A stretch of 64,000 nt of DNA from assembly GCF_030286555.1 (NCBI RefSeq), contig NZ_JASVWF010000005.1, forward strand, positions 372,001 to 436,000, given 5' to 3'. The notes under the pieces were generated by a model that was not told the DNA's origin, searched no databases, and saw only the letters and a program-made list of their open reading frames with translations. The translations under genes were made by a program, and so were the position numbers. Below, in pieces: positions 36,520 to 43,881 of this stretch (positions within the stretch are counted from its first letter, which is position 1; each line of letters starts with the position of its first letter). This stretch comes from Actinomycetospora termitidis. GTDB taxonomy: Bacteria > Actinomycetota > Actinomycetes > Mycobacteriales > Pseudonocardiaceae.

Positions 36520-36563
36520 GAACGGGGCTCCGGCCGGCACTCGTGCCGACCGGGGCCCCGTTC
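36520..36563 (+). terminator. Strong hairpin after cspA
   Basis: The segments around GAACGGGGCTCCGGCCGGC and GCCGACCGGGGCCCCGTTC pair almost completely, with two non-Watson-Crick positions, around ACTCGT. A short T-rich TTCTCGTT follows. It isolates cspA from the regulator gene. Confidence 0.75.
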
Positions 36564-36566
36564 TCG

Positions 36567-36600
36567 TTCGCGCCGGTCTCGAGTTCGCGCCGGTCTCGAG
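36567..36600. repeat. 17-bp perfect tandem duplication before the PucR-type regulator
   Basis: TTCGCGCCGGTCTCGAG occurs twice back to back (36567-36583 and 36584-36600). It ends right at the GAGGAGGAGGG ribosome site. It could be a duplicated binding site or simple replication slippage. Confidence 0.6.
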
Positions 36601-36616
36601 GAGGAGGGGGTCGACG

Positions 36617-37852
36617 ATGACCCGGGCCCGCACCCCGGTCTCGGAGGACACCTTCCGCCGCCTGGAACTGGCCACCGGGGGCGTCGCCGGCGCCGGGGTG
36701 GCCGAGATGTCCTCGCGGTTGCCGTGGTTCGGCCGGCTCACCGCCGACCAGCGGGCCGGGGTCCTGCTGGTCACCCAGCTCGGGGCCGGCAACTTCGTGA
36801 CGTGGCTGCGCGACCCGGACGCCACCCCAGGGCTGACCGCGGAGGCGTTCCGCAGCGCCCCGCCCGACCTCGCCCGGCAGATGAGCCTGCGCCAGACCGT
36901 CGAGCTGGTCCGGATCGCGACCGAGGTCTTCGAGGAGCGCATCCCCGCCCTCGGGGGCAACCGCGCCGAGCGGGCCACGCTGGTCGCGGCCGTGCTGCGT
37001 TTCGGTCGCGAGGTCGCCTTCGCCGCGGCCACGGTGTACGCCTCGGCCGCCGAGGCCCGCGGCGCGTGGGACGCCCGTCTCGAGGCCCTCGTCGTCGACG
37101 CGGTGGTCCGGGGCGACAGCGACTCCGCGGACTCCGCGGCCGCCGTGCTCTCCCGCGCGGCCGCGCTCGGCTGGGACCCGGCCGCCCGCGCCCGGGTGCT
37201 CGTCGGCGGGCCACCCGTCGACGGCTCCGACCCCGCCCGCCCCTCCGGCCCCGACCCGCTCCACGGCGTCCGCCGCGCGGCCGCCCGGGCCGGCACGGCC
37301 GTGCTGCTGGGGGCCCACGGCAGTCGACTGCTGATGATCATGTCGAGCGCCGACGGGGACGACGAGGCCGCGGTGGCCACGCTCAGCGAGTCCTTCGGGC
37401 CGGGCCCCGTCGTCGCCGGTCCGGTGGTCGCGGGGCTGGTCGAGGCGCACGTCTCGGCCACCCGCGCGCTCGCGGGCCATCGCGCGGTCGCCGCCCGCCC
37501 CGGGGCACCCCGTCCCGTCGCCGCGGACGACCTGCTGCCCGAGCGGGTCCTCGCGGGCGACCGCACCGCCGTGACGACCCTGGTCGACGACGTGGCGCGC
37601 CCGCTGCGGGAGGCCGGCGGCTCGCTCACCGAGACCGTCGAGAGCTACCTCGACCACGCGGGGGTGCTCGAGGCGTGCGCCCGCTCCCTGTTCGTGCACC
37701 CCAACACGGTCCGGTACCGCTTGCGCCGAGTGGCCGACCTCACCGGCTCCCATCCAGGTGACGCCCGCGGCGCGACGTTGTTGCGAATGGCCATCGCGCT
37801 CGACCGCCTCCGTGCGAGCGGCGCCACACACGATGCGGAACCGACGCCCTGA
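36617..37852 (+). CDS. PucR/CdaR-type regulator of fatty-acid synthesis genes (FasR-like)
   Basis: A 411-residue regulator. The C-terminal helix-turn-helix (LTETVESYLDHAGVLEACAR followed by LFVHPNTVRYRLRRV) is the PucR-type DNA-binding domain, and the N-terminal two-thirds is a helical sensor region typical of this group. The homologous gene in Streptomyces, fasR, lies directly before fabD and activates fabDHPF; Rv2242 in Mycobacterium tuberculosis has the same place. By position I infer the same role here. It starts at ATG after GAGGAGGAGG. A 173-bp gap with promoter-like features separates it from fabD. Confidence 0.88.
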   Translation: MTRARTPVSEDTFRRLELATGGVAGAGVAEMSSRLPWFGRLTADQRAGVLLVTQLGAGNFVTWLRDPDATPGLTAEAFRSAPPDLARQMSLRQTVELVRIATEVFEERIPALGGNRAERATLVAAVLRFGREVAFAAATVYASAAEARGAWDARLEALVVDAVVRGDSDSADSAAAVLSRAAALGWDPAARARVLVGGPPVDGSDPARPSGPDPLHGVRRAAARAGTAVLLGAHGSRLLMIMSSADGDDEAAVATLSESFGPGPVVAGPVVAGLVEAHVSATRALAGHRAVAARPGAPRPVAADDLLPERVLAGDRTAVTTLVDDVARPLREAGGSLTETVESYLDHAGVLEACARSLFVHPNTVRYRLRRVADLTGSHPGDARGATLLRMAIALDRLRASGATHDAEPTP

Positions 37853-37933
37853 CCTGCGGTGATCCGTCTGATCGGCACTCCTCCGGAGCATCGGCGACGT
37901 CTTGATCGATCATGCGCGACCCGCCGTCGGGAA

Positions 37934-37951
37934 GGGTTCTTGTAGGAACCC
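37934..37951 (+). promoter_or_regulatory. Palindrome in the fabD promoter region
   Basis: GGGTTC and GAACCC flank TTGTAG, 75 bp before the fabD start. It may be an operator for the PucR-type regulator or a leader hairpin. The rest of 37853-38025 shows no gene. Confidence 0.4.
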
Positions 37952-38025
37952 GACAACGAACCCCGGCGACTATTCGTCACCCCGGCGCCTGCAGCGCGTG
38001 TGCCGGGCGTGATGGAGTACGGCCT

Positions 38026-38961
38026 GTGATCGCGATCCTCGCGCCCGGTCAGGGCGCCCAGAAGCCGGGGATGCTCGCGCCGTGGCTGGAGCGCCCCGGG
38101 CTCCGCGAGCGGCTCGCCGAGTTCTCCGAGGCGGCCGGGCTCGACCTGGAGCACCTGGGCACCGAGGCCGACGCGGACGCGATCGCCGACACCGCCGTGA
38201 CCCAGCCGCTGCTCGTGACGAGCGCCCTGCTCTCGTGGGAGGCGCTGCGCGCGGAGGCCGGGGCACCCCCCGAGGGCACGTTCGTCGCCGGGCACTCGGT
38301 CGGCGAGCTCGCCGCGGCCGCGATCGCCGGCGTGCTCGACCCCGCGCGGGCCGTCGCCCTGGCTGCGGTCCGCGGCCGGGAGATGGCCGCCGCGTGCGCG
38401 GTGGAGCCGACCGGCATGGCGGCGGTCCTGGGCGGGGACTCCGACGACGTGCTGCGCGTGCTCACCTCCCACGACCTTGAGCCGGCCAACCGCAACGGCG
38501 CCGGACAGGTGGTCGCGGCCGGCCGCACGAGCGACGTCGAGGCGCTCGCCGCCGAGCCGCCCGAGGGCGCACGGGTCCGCCCGCTCGCCGTCGCCGGCGC
38601 GTTCCACACCCGCTTCATGGAGCCCGCCGAGAAGGCGCTGGGCTCCTGGGTCGCCGAGCACCGCGCCGAGCTGGCGCCCGCCGACCCGGTGCTGCCGCTG
38701 CTGTCCGACGCCGACGGTGCCGTCGTCACCTCCGGGGACGACATGCTCGACCGACTGGTCGCCCAGGTGACACTCTCGGTCCGCTGGGACTCGTGCCTGG
38801 AGACCCTGCGCGAGCACGGGATCGCCACCGCGATCGAGCTCACCCCCGCCGGGACGCTGACCGGGATGGTCAAGCGTCAGATCAAGGGCACCGCCACCGT
38901 GAACGTCTCCACGCCCGACCACCTCACCGCCGCCGCCGACGTCCTGCGGGGTGCGGCGTGA
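38026..38961 (+). CDS. fabD: Malonyl-CoA:ACP transacylase
   Basis: A 311-residue enzyme that loads malonyl groups onto acyl carrier protein. It has GQGAQ at 8-12, the catalytic GHSVGE with serine at about 91, and a later AGAFHT segment containing the catalytic histidine. It starts with GTG at 38026, which places the first strand IAILAPGQG at the N-terminus as in other FabD proteins. The fabH GTG overlaps its stop. It is the first gene of the FAS-II operon. Confidence 0.95.
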   Translation: MIAILAPGQGAQKPGMLAPWLERPGLRERLAEFSEAAGLDLEHLGTEADADAIADTAVTQPLLVTSALLSWEALRAEAGAPPEGTFVAGHSVGELAAAAIAGVLDPARAVALAAVRGREMAAACAVEPTGMAAVLGGDSDDVLRVLTSHDLEPANRNGAGQVVAAGRTSDVEALAAEPPEGARVRPLAVAGAFHTRFMEPAEKALGSWVAEHRAELAPADPVLPLLSDADGAVVTSGDDMLDRLVAQVTLSVRWDSCLETLREHGIATAIELTPAGTLTGMVKRQIKGTATVNVSTPDHLTAAADVLRGAA

Positions 38962-39944
38962 GCATCTCCCTGAGCCGGGCCGACGGCGTCGCCGGCGCGC
39001 GCATCATCGGCCTCGGCAGCTCGCAGCCCGACCGCGTCGTCACCAACGACGAGCTGGCGCAGCGGGTCGAGACCAACGACGAGTGGATCCGCAGCCGCGT
39101 CGGGATCGCGGAGCGCCGGTTCGCCGCCGAGACCGACTCCGTCGTGTCCATGGGCGCGGACGCCGGGTCGAAGGCGCTCGCCGACGCCGGGATCGCCCCC
39201 ACCGACCTCGACGCCGTCATCGTCGCGACCTGCACGATGCCGACGCCGATCCCGAACGCCGCCGCGCAGATGTCCGACCGCATCGGGGTCAACGGGATCG
39301 CGGCGTTCGACATCAACGCCGCGTGCGCCGGCTTCTGCTACGGCGTCGGCGTGGGCTCGGACATGATCCGCTCCGGCAGCGCGCGCAACGTGCTCGTCGT
39401 CGGGTCGGAGAAGCTCACCGACTGGCTCGACATGGACGACCGGTCGGTCTGCATCATCTTCGCCGACGCCGCGGGCGCCGCGGTGCTGACCGCGGCCGAG
39501 ACGCCCGAGGAGGTCGGGGTCGGCCCGGTCGTGCTCGGAGCCGCCGGCGACCTGGTGAAGACGATCGGCATCGACGAGAAGAACTTCCTGCGCCAGGAGG
39601 GCCAGGCGGTGTTCCGCTGGGCCACGACGAAGATCGCGCCGACCGCGCTGAAGGCGGTCGAGCGGGCCGGGCTGACCCCCGCCGACATCGACGTGCTGGT
39701 CCCCCACCAGGCGAACCTGCGGATCGTCGAGGCGATCGCGAAGAAGCTCAAGGCCGAGGGGGCGCGCGACGACCTCGTCGTCGCCGACGACATCGTCCAC
39801 TCCGGCAACACCAGCTCCGCCTCGATCCCCATGGCGATCGACCACATGCGCGCCGCCGGGCGGGTGCGCTCCGGGGACGTCGCCCTGCTGGTCGGGTTCG
39901 GAGCCGGCCTGTCCTACGGCGGCCAGGTCGTCGTCCTCCCCTAG
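38958..39944 (+). CDS. fabH: 3-oxoacyl-ACP synthase III
   Basis: A 328-residue KAS III that condenses an acyl-CoA primer with malonyl-ACP. The triad is complete: cysteine at about 123 in NAACAGFCYG, histidine in VPHQANLRI, and asparagine in SGNTSSAS. Its position between fabD and acpP is the Streptomyces order; mycobacteria keep fabH elsewhere. This points to a FAS-II pathway that makes fatty acids de novo, possibly from branched primers. The start overlaps the fabD stop by 4 bp. Confidence 0.95.
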   Translation: MSISLSRADGVAGARIIGLGSSQPDRVVTNDELAQRVETNDEWIRSRVGIAERRFAAETDSVVSMGADAGSKALADAGIAPTDLDAVIVATCTMPTPIPNAAAQMSDRIGVNGIAAFDINAACAGFCYGVGVGSDMIRSGSARNVLVVGSEKLTDWLDMDDRSVCIIFADAAGAAVLTAAETPEEVGVGPVVLGAAGDLVKTIGIDEKNFLRQEGQAVFRWATTKIAPTALKAVERAGLTPADIDVLVPHQANLRIVEAIAKKLKAEGARDDLVVADDIVHSGNTSSASIPMAIDHMRAAGRVRSGDVALLVGFGAGLSYGGQVVVLP

Positions 39945-39984
39945 CCTCACTGCCCGACACACCACCGAAGGAAAGGAGCCCTGC

Positions 39985-40227
39985 GTGGCTTCCAAGGAAG
40001 AGATCCTCCCCGACCTCGCGAGCATCGTCGAGGAGGTCGCCGGCGTCGACGCCTCCGAGGTCACCCCGGAGAAGTCGTTCGTCGACGACCTGGACATCGA
40101 CTCGCTGTCGATGGTGGAGATCGCCGTGCAGGCCGAGGACAAGTTCGGGGTCAAGATCCCGGACGACGAGCTCGCGAAGCTCACCACCGTGTCCGACGCC
40201 GTCGACTACATCTCCTCGCACTCGTGA
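39985..40227 (+). CDS. acpP: Acyl carrier protein
   Basis: An 80-residue acidic helical carrier with the phosphopantetheine attachment site DIDSLS, serine at about 40. It carries the growing chain for FAS-II. It starts with GTG after GAAAGGAG. The tail is short (SSHS), as in Streptomyces AcpP and unlike the long AcpM of mycobacteria. It overlaps fabF by 4 bp. Confidence 0.95.
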   Translation: MASKEEILPDLASIVEEVAGVDASEVTPEKSFVDDLDIDSLSMVEIAVQAEDKFGVKIPDDELAKLTTVSDAVDYISSHS

Positions 40228-41480
40228 GCGCCGCCGGCCAGGGGGTCGTCGTCACCGGGATGGGAGCGACGACCCCGCTCGGCGGAGACGTGCAGTCCAC
40301 CTGGGACGGTCTCCTGGCCGGCCGCAGCGGTGCGCGGCCGATCGAGGACGACTGGCCCGCGCGGTTCGAGCTGCCGGTCGACTTCGCCTCGCAGCTCGCC
40401 GTCGAGCCGTCGGAGATCCTGAAGCGGGTGGAGCTGCGGCGCCTCGACCGCTCCGAGCAGGTCGCGATCATCGCGGCCCGCCAGGCGTGGGAGCACGCCG
40501 ACCTCGGCGACTACCCGGCGACCGACGGCGGGTCGCCGAAGGTCGACGGGCTGCGGCTCGCGGTGATCATCGGGACCGGCATCGGCGGGGCCACCACCCT
40601 GCTCGGCCAGGACGACCTGCTCGAGCAGCAGGGCCTGCGCAAGGTCGCCGTCCTGACGATCCCCATGCTCATGCCGAACGGACCCGCGGCCCACGTCGGA
40701 CTCGAGTTCGGTGCCGCCGCCGGGATCCACGCACCCGTCTCCGCGTGCGCGTCCGGCGCCGAGGCGATCGCCTGGGGCTGGCGGATGCTGCAGGCGAACG
40801 AGGTCGACGTGGTCGTGGCGGGCGGCGCCGAGGCGTGCATCGCGCCGATCACCCTCGCCGGGTTCTGCCAGGCGCGGACCATGGCGCACGACTGGGACGA
40901 CCCGGCCGCGGCCTCCCGTCCGTTCGACGCGAAGCGCAACGGCTTCGTGCTCGGCGAGGGCGCGGGCATGGTCGTGCTGGAGCGCGCCGAGTTCGCCGAG
41001 GCGCGGGGCGCGACGATCCACGGGCGCATCGCCGGTATCGGCACCAGCGCCGACGCGTACCACATCACCGCGCCCGACCCCGAGGGCACGGGCCAGTCCC
41101 GCGCCATCGCGGCCGCGCTGCGCACCGCGGGCCTCGAGCCCTCCGACATCGGGCACGTGAACTGCCATGCGACCTCGACCCCGGTGGGCGACGTCGCCGA
41201 GACCGTGGCCGTGCGCAAGGCGATCGGCGACCACCCGGTGCTCACCGCGCCGAAGGGGTCCCTGGGACACCTGCTCGGCGCCGCGGGCGCCGTGGAGGCG
41301 ATCGCGACGATCCTCGCGGTCAAGGAGGGCCAGATCCCGCCGACCGCGAACCTCACCGACCTCGACGGCGACGTCGAGCTCGACGTGGTCTCGGGCGAGG
41401 CGCGGAAGGTCCAGCTGGACGCCGCGATCAACGACTCGTTCGGCTTCGGCGGGCACAACGTGTCCTTGTGCGTGATGTGA
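40224..41480 (+). CDS. fabF: 3-oxoacyl-ACP synthase II
   Basis: A 418-residue KAS I/II enzyme that elongates acyl-ACP with malonyl-ACP. The active-site cysteine is at about 175 in VSACASGAE, with histidines in NCHATSTPVGD and KGSLGHLLGAAG. The C-terminal SFGFGGHN loop is intact. It starts with GTG, overlapping the acpP stop. It is the last gene of the operon. The stop is 9 bp before a perfect hairpin of the GGTGAGCACT family. Confidence 0.95.
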   Translation: MSAAGQGVVVTGMGATTPLGGDVQSTWDGLLAGRSGARPIEDDWPARFELPVDFASQLAVEPSEILKRVELRRLDRSEQVAIIAARQAWEHADLGDYPATDGGSPKVDGLRLAVIIGTGIGGATTLLGQDDLLEQQGLRKVAVLTIPMLMPNGPAAHVGLEFGAAAGIHAPVSACASGAEAIAWGWRMLQANEVDVVVAGGAEACIAPITLAGFCQARTMAHDWDDPAAASRPFDAKRNGFVLGEGAGMVVLERAEFAEARGATIHGRIAGIGTSADAYHITAPDPEGTGQSRAIAAALRTAGLEPSDIGHVNCHATSTPVGDVAETVAVRKAIGDHPVLTAPKGSLGHLLGAAGAVEAIATILAVKEGQIPPTANLTDLDGDVELDVVSGEARKVQLDAAINDSFGFGGHNVSLCVM

Positions 41481-41488
41481 GCTTCGCT

Positions 41489-41534
41489 CAGGTGAGCACT
41501 TGTTGTCGTTATGGCGACAACAAGTGCTCACCTG
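41489..41534. repeat. Dispersed hairpin repeat, copy 2
   Basis: The perfect 20-bp arms 41489-41508 (CAGGTGAGCACTTGTTGTCG) and 41515-41534 enclose TTATGG. Weaker outer pairing extends to GATGTG at 41474 and CACATC farther right. It lies between the convergent fabF and AbiEi-like genes; the latter's stop (41528-41530) is inside the right arm. The sequence is nearly identical to copy 3 at 42524. It could terminate transcription in both directions. Confidence 0.85.
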
Positions 41535-42478
41535 CGCATCGCGCACATCTCATGAACTCCCCGTCCCAGCCCAGCTGGCGGAGCCGGAACCAGACGAGGC
41601 GTGCGGTCGTACGGTTCGTCGTGGACCTCGTCGTAGCCGAACGTCAGCCGGGCGCGTCCTTCCAGCTCGGCCACGTTGTCGCGGGCCCGGTCGCTCCGGG
41701 CCGTCCGCCGATTCGCGTGGACGATGAACCCGTCGAGCCGCACGGTGAGGACGCCGAGCGGCATGCGGTACTCGAGATCCTCGAAGCGGTTGGTGTCGCC
41801 GACCCGGTGCAGGACCTGCCGGAGGCCGGCGGGCAGACCGTGGGCGAGCTCGACGTCGGTCGCGTAGTCGAGTTCCAGGACCGATTGCACCCCGTCGACG
41901 AGGAACTGCGCAGCTGCGCGCAGCGCCTTCGCGTAACGACGAGGCCGCCGGAGGTCGAGGTGCTCGGTGATCTTCGTGCCGTCGAGGCGGGCGGCCGCCG
42001 CACTCGCCGTCAGGACCCGCATCCCCTCTCGGGAACTCGGCGCCTCCACCGCCAGGTCGACGACCGTGGTGACCCTCGACGTCACCGGCGGGACGGAGCC
42101 GGCCAGGCCGATGTGCGCGAAGGCCTTGCTCCGGTGGACCGCGATACCGGCACACCCGCTCGCCGACGATCCATAGGGCACGGTCACGTGGATCGGCCCG
42201 TCGACACGGCCACCGCGCAGGCCGAGGACCCCGGCCGCCGTCTCGTGGCTGAGCATCGCCGGCCCGCGGATGAACAACAGCGCCGCCCACCGCCACATCG
42301 CCGGCGTCGGCGGCCCGGTCACGAGGGCGTAGACGCCGCGGAACAGCGGCACCCACCGCCCCGCTGCCACGTTCGCCCGGATTGCTGCGAGGGTGAAGCC
42401 CTGGCCCAGGAGCTGCCGGTAGCCGGCCACGTTCTCCTGGTCCCGTCGCAGCCGCTGCCATGCATCGAGTTCGTCCAC
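41528..42478 (-). CDS. AbiEi-type winged-helix / DUF559-like protein
   Basis: A 316-residue protein. The first 60 residues (QENVAGYRQLLGQGFTLAAI, then RWVPLFRGVYAL) match the AbiEi antitoxin-type winged helix. A middle region has MLSHETAAGVLGL and HVTVPYG. The C-terminal part, with RLDGFIVHANRR, SDRARDN and LTFGYDEVHDEPYDRT, aligns by pattern with the DUF559 PD-(D/E)XK-like region, though the usual glutamate before LDG is arginine. No cognate AbiEii toxin is next to it. Such single genes are common accessory genes in actinobacteria, perhaps in defence or solitary regulation. Near-identical hairpins lie at both ends, which is odd. It splits fabF from DUF3145, which are adjacent in Streptomyces. 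Confidence 0.75.
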   Translation of the reverse strand: MDELDAWQRLRRDQENVAGYRQLLGQGFTLAAIRANVAAGRWVPLFRGVYALVTGPPTPAMWRWAALLFIRGPAMLSHETAAGVLGLRGGRVDGPIHVTVPYGSSASGCAGIAVHRSKAFAHIGLAGSVPPVTSRVTTVVDLAVEAPSSREGMRVLTASAAAARLDGTKITEHLDLRRPRRYAKALRAAAQFLVDGVQSVLELDYATDVELAHGLPAGLRQVLHRVGDTNRFEDLEYRMPLGVLTVRLDGFIVHANRRTARSDRARDNVAELEGRARLTFGYDEVHDEPYDRTPRLVPAPPAGLGRGVHEMCAMRR

Positions 42479-42523
42479 ACCAGCTTGGAGGGAGCCGGGC
42501 GACGATCGGTTCCATGTGCGGAG

Positions 42524-42569
42524 CAGGTGAGCACTTGTTGTCGCTATGGCGACAACAAGTACTCACCTG
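42524..42569. repeat. Dispersed hairpin repeat, copy 3
   Basis: The arms 42524-42544 and 42549-42569 form a 21-bp stem with one mismatch around TATG. It differs from copy 2 at only a couple of positions in the core. Perfect outer arms TCCATGTGC (42511-42519) and GCACATGGA (about 42577-42585) extend the structure into the start and end of neighbouring sequence. It lies right after the stop of the anchored protein gene and before the AbiEi-like gene, both on the minus strand. Confidence 0.85.
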
Positions 42570-42572
42570 CCG

Positions 42573-43157
42573 TCAGGCACATGGAGTCCGCAGCGAGCTG
42601 CCCGCCATCGGGTCCACGATCTTGAGCTCGCCGCGCTCGGTCACGAGGGTCATCGACACCTGCCAGCACAGGCGCGGGGCCGGGACGTCCGGGGGCGCGG
42701 CGGCCGGGTCCTGGGTGGTGACCCATCCGGTGGGGACGACGAACTCCCCGTTCCCGACCGGGTCGATGCGCCGCAGGATCACCGACCCGACCTTCACGGT
42801 GCGGTTCCGGTCGGCGAACTGGGCGGCCGACACCGACGCCACGGAGGTCGCCGACGAGGTGGACACCCAGTCGACGAAGTTGTCGGCGTTGCGGGCGTCG
42901 ACCTGACGCTGCACCAGGTCGCGGATCTCGGCCGCGCGGGGGAAGGCGGCGGCCGAGGGCGAGAGGGCGACGGTCGGTGGGCCGGCGGTGCCGTCCTCGG
43001 GGAGGGCGACCCCGGCCAGCGCCGGCCCGGTGTCGCCGAGCGCGTCGCGGGCGGTCCCGGCGGCCCGGTCGGCGAGCAGGGCCGCGACCACGCCGAGGGC
43101 GGCGAGCACGAGCACCAGCGCGATGGGCACCGTCACCGCGGGGCGCAGGAGTCGCAT
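42573..43157 (-). CDS. Membrane-anchored extracytoplasmic protein, Mce-associated-like
   Basis: A 194-residue protein with one N-terminal membrane anchor (residues about 8-29) and an extracytoplasmic domain. RAAEIRDLVQRQVDARNADN and GELKIVDP resemble the NTF2-like fold of Mce-associated and related actinobacterial proteins, although the family is not certain. The two C-terminal cysteines, in PRLCWQVSM and TPCA, could form a disulfide. Its stop abuts a hairpin. The gene follows DUF3145 by 22 bp in the same direction. Confidence 0.65.
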   Translation of the reverse strand: MRLLRPAVTVPIALVLVLAALGVVAALLADRAAGTARDALGDTGPALAGVALPEDGTAGPPTVALSPSAAAFPRAAEIRDLVQRQVDARNADNFVDWVSTSSATSVASVSAAQFADRNRTVKVGSVILRRIDPVGNGEFVVPTGWVTTQDPAAAPPDVPAPRLCWQVSMTLVTERGELKIVDPMAGSSLRTPCA

Positions 43158-43179
43158 GGAGACATCGAACCAGCCCGGC

Positions 43180-43677
43180 TCAGCCGACCTGGTGCAGCCA
43201 CCCCACGGCCGACCCGTCGCCGGCGAAGCGGTAGGGCTCGAGCGCGTCGTCCCAGCGGCGGCCGAGCAGCTCGTCGAGCCGGTGGTGCAGCGCGTCCTGG
43301 CCGGTGCGGCGGGCGGCGGCCATCGCCGAGCGCAGCTGGTCCTCGCCGATCACGACGTCGCCGTTGGCGCTCGTGCGGCCGTGCCAGAGCCCGAGGCCGG
43401 GGACGTGGGAGAAGCGCTCGCCGTCGGTGCCGGGACTCGGGTCCTCGGTCACCTCGAAGCGGAGCATGCCCCAGGCCCGCAGCGCGCTCGCCAGACGTGC
43501 GGCGGTGCCGACGGGCCCCGTCCAGGAGCACTCGGCACGCATCTGGCCCGGGGCCGCGTCCTGCACGGTCCAGTCCAGCTGAACACGGGCGTCCAGGACG
43601 CCCGAGATGGCCCACTCGACGTGCGGATTGACCGCAGGCGGCGACGAGTGGACGTAGACCACGCCACGGGTGCTCAC
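43180..43677 (-). CDS. DUF3145-family protein
   Basis: A 165-residue actinobacterial protein. It begins VSTRGVVYVHSSPPAVNPHV and has the internal CSWTGPVGTAARLASALRAW and GEDQLRSAM segments typical of DUF3145. It is conserved next to fabF in Streptomyces and relatives, which suggests a link to fatty-acid synthesis, but its activity is unknown. GTG at 43677 keeps the family N-terminus; a much longer open frame upstream is antisense to the transporter. Confidence 0.88.
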   Translation of the reverse strand: MSTRGVVYVHSSPPAVNPHVEWAISGVLDARVQLDWTVQDAAPGQMRAECSWTGPVGTAARLASALRAWGMLRFEVTEDPSPGTDGERFSHVPGLGLWHGRTSANGDVVIGEDQLRSAMAAARRTGQDALHHRLDELLGRRWDDALEPYRFAGDGSAVGWLHQVG

Positions 43678-43881
43678 TGCTGACCTCCGATCGAGACGAG
43701 AAGCGTCTTCCCCAACGTCCTCGAACTCGGTCCTCGGGCTCGCGATGACCAACCGGTGCAGCAGTGTGCCCTGTGATGCCCCTGGTACGCCAGTGGCCCG
43801 GGCGCGTCGGCGTGTCGCGGCGTGGACCACCGTGGACTGCCGTGGACCGCGGCCCTCCGGTTCGCCTAGCGTGATCGGACG

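Noticed and set aside
38458..38470. GTGCTCACCTCC inside fabD as another hairpin copy
   Set aside because: It is a single arm within coding sequence with no complementary partner nearby.
41528..42478. AbiEi-like gene as half of a complete type IV toxin-antitoxin pair
   Set aside because: No AbiEii nucleotidyltransferase-type toxin gene is adjacent on either side, so a full pair is not supported.
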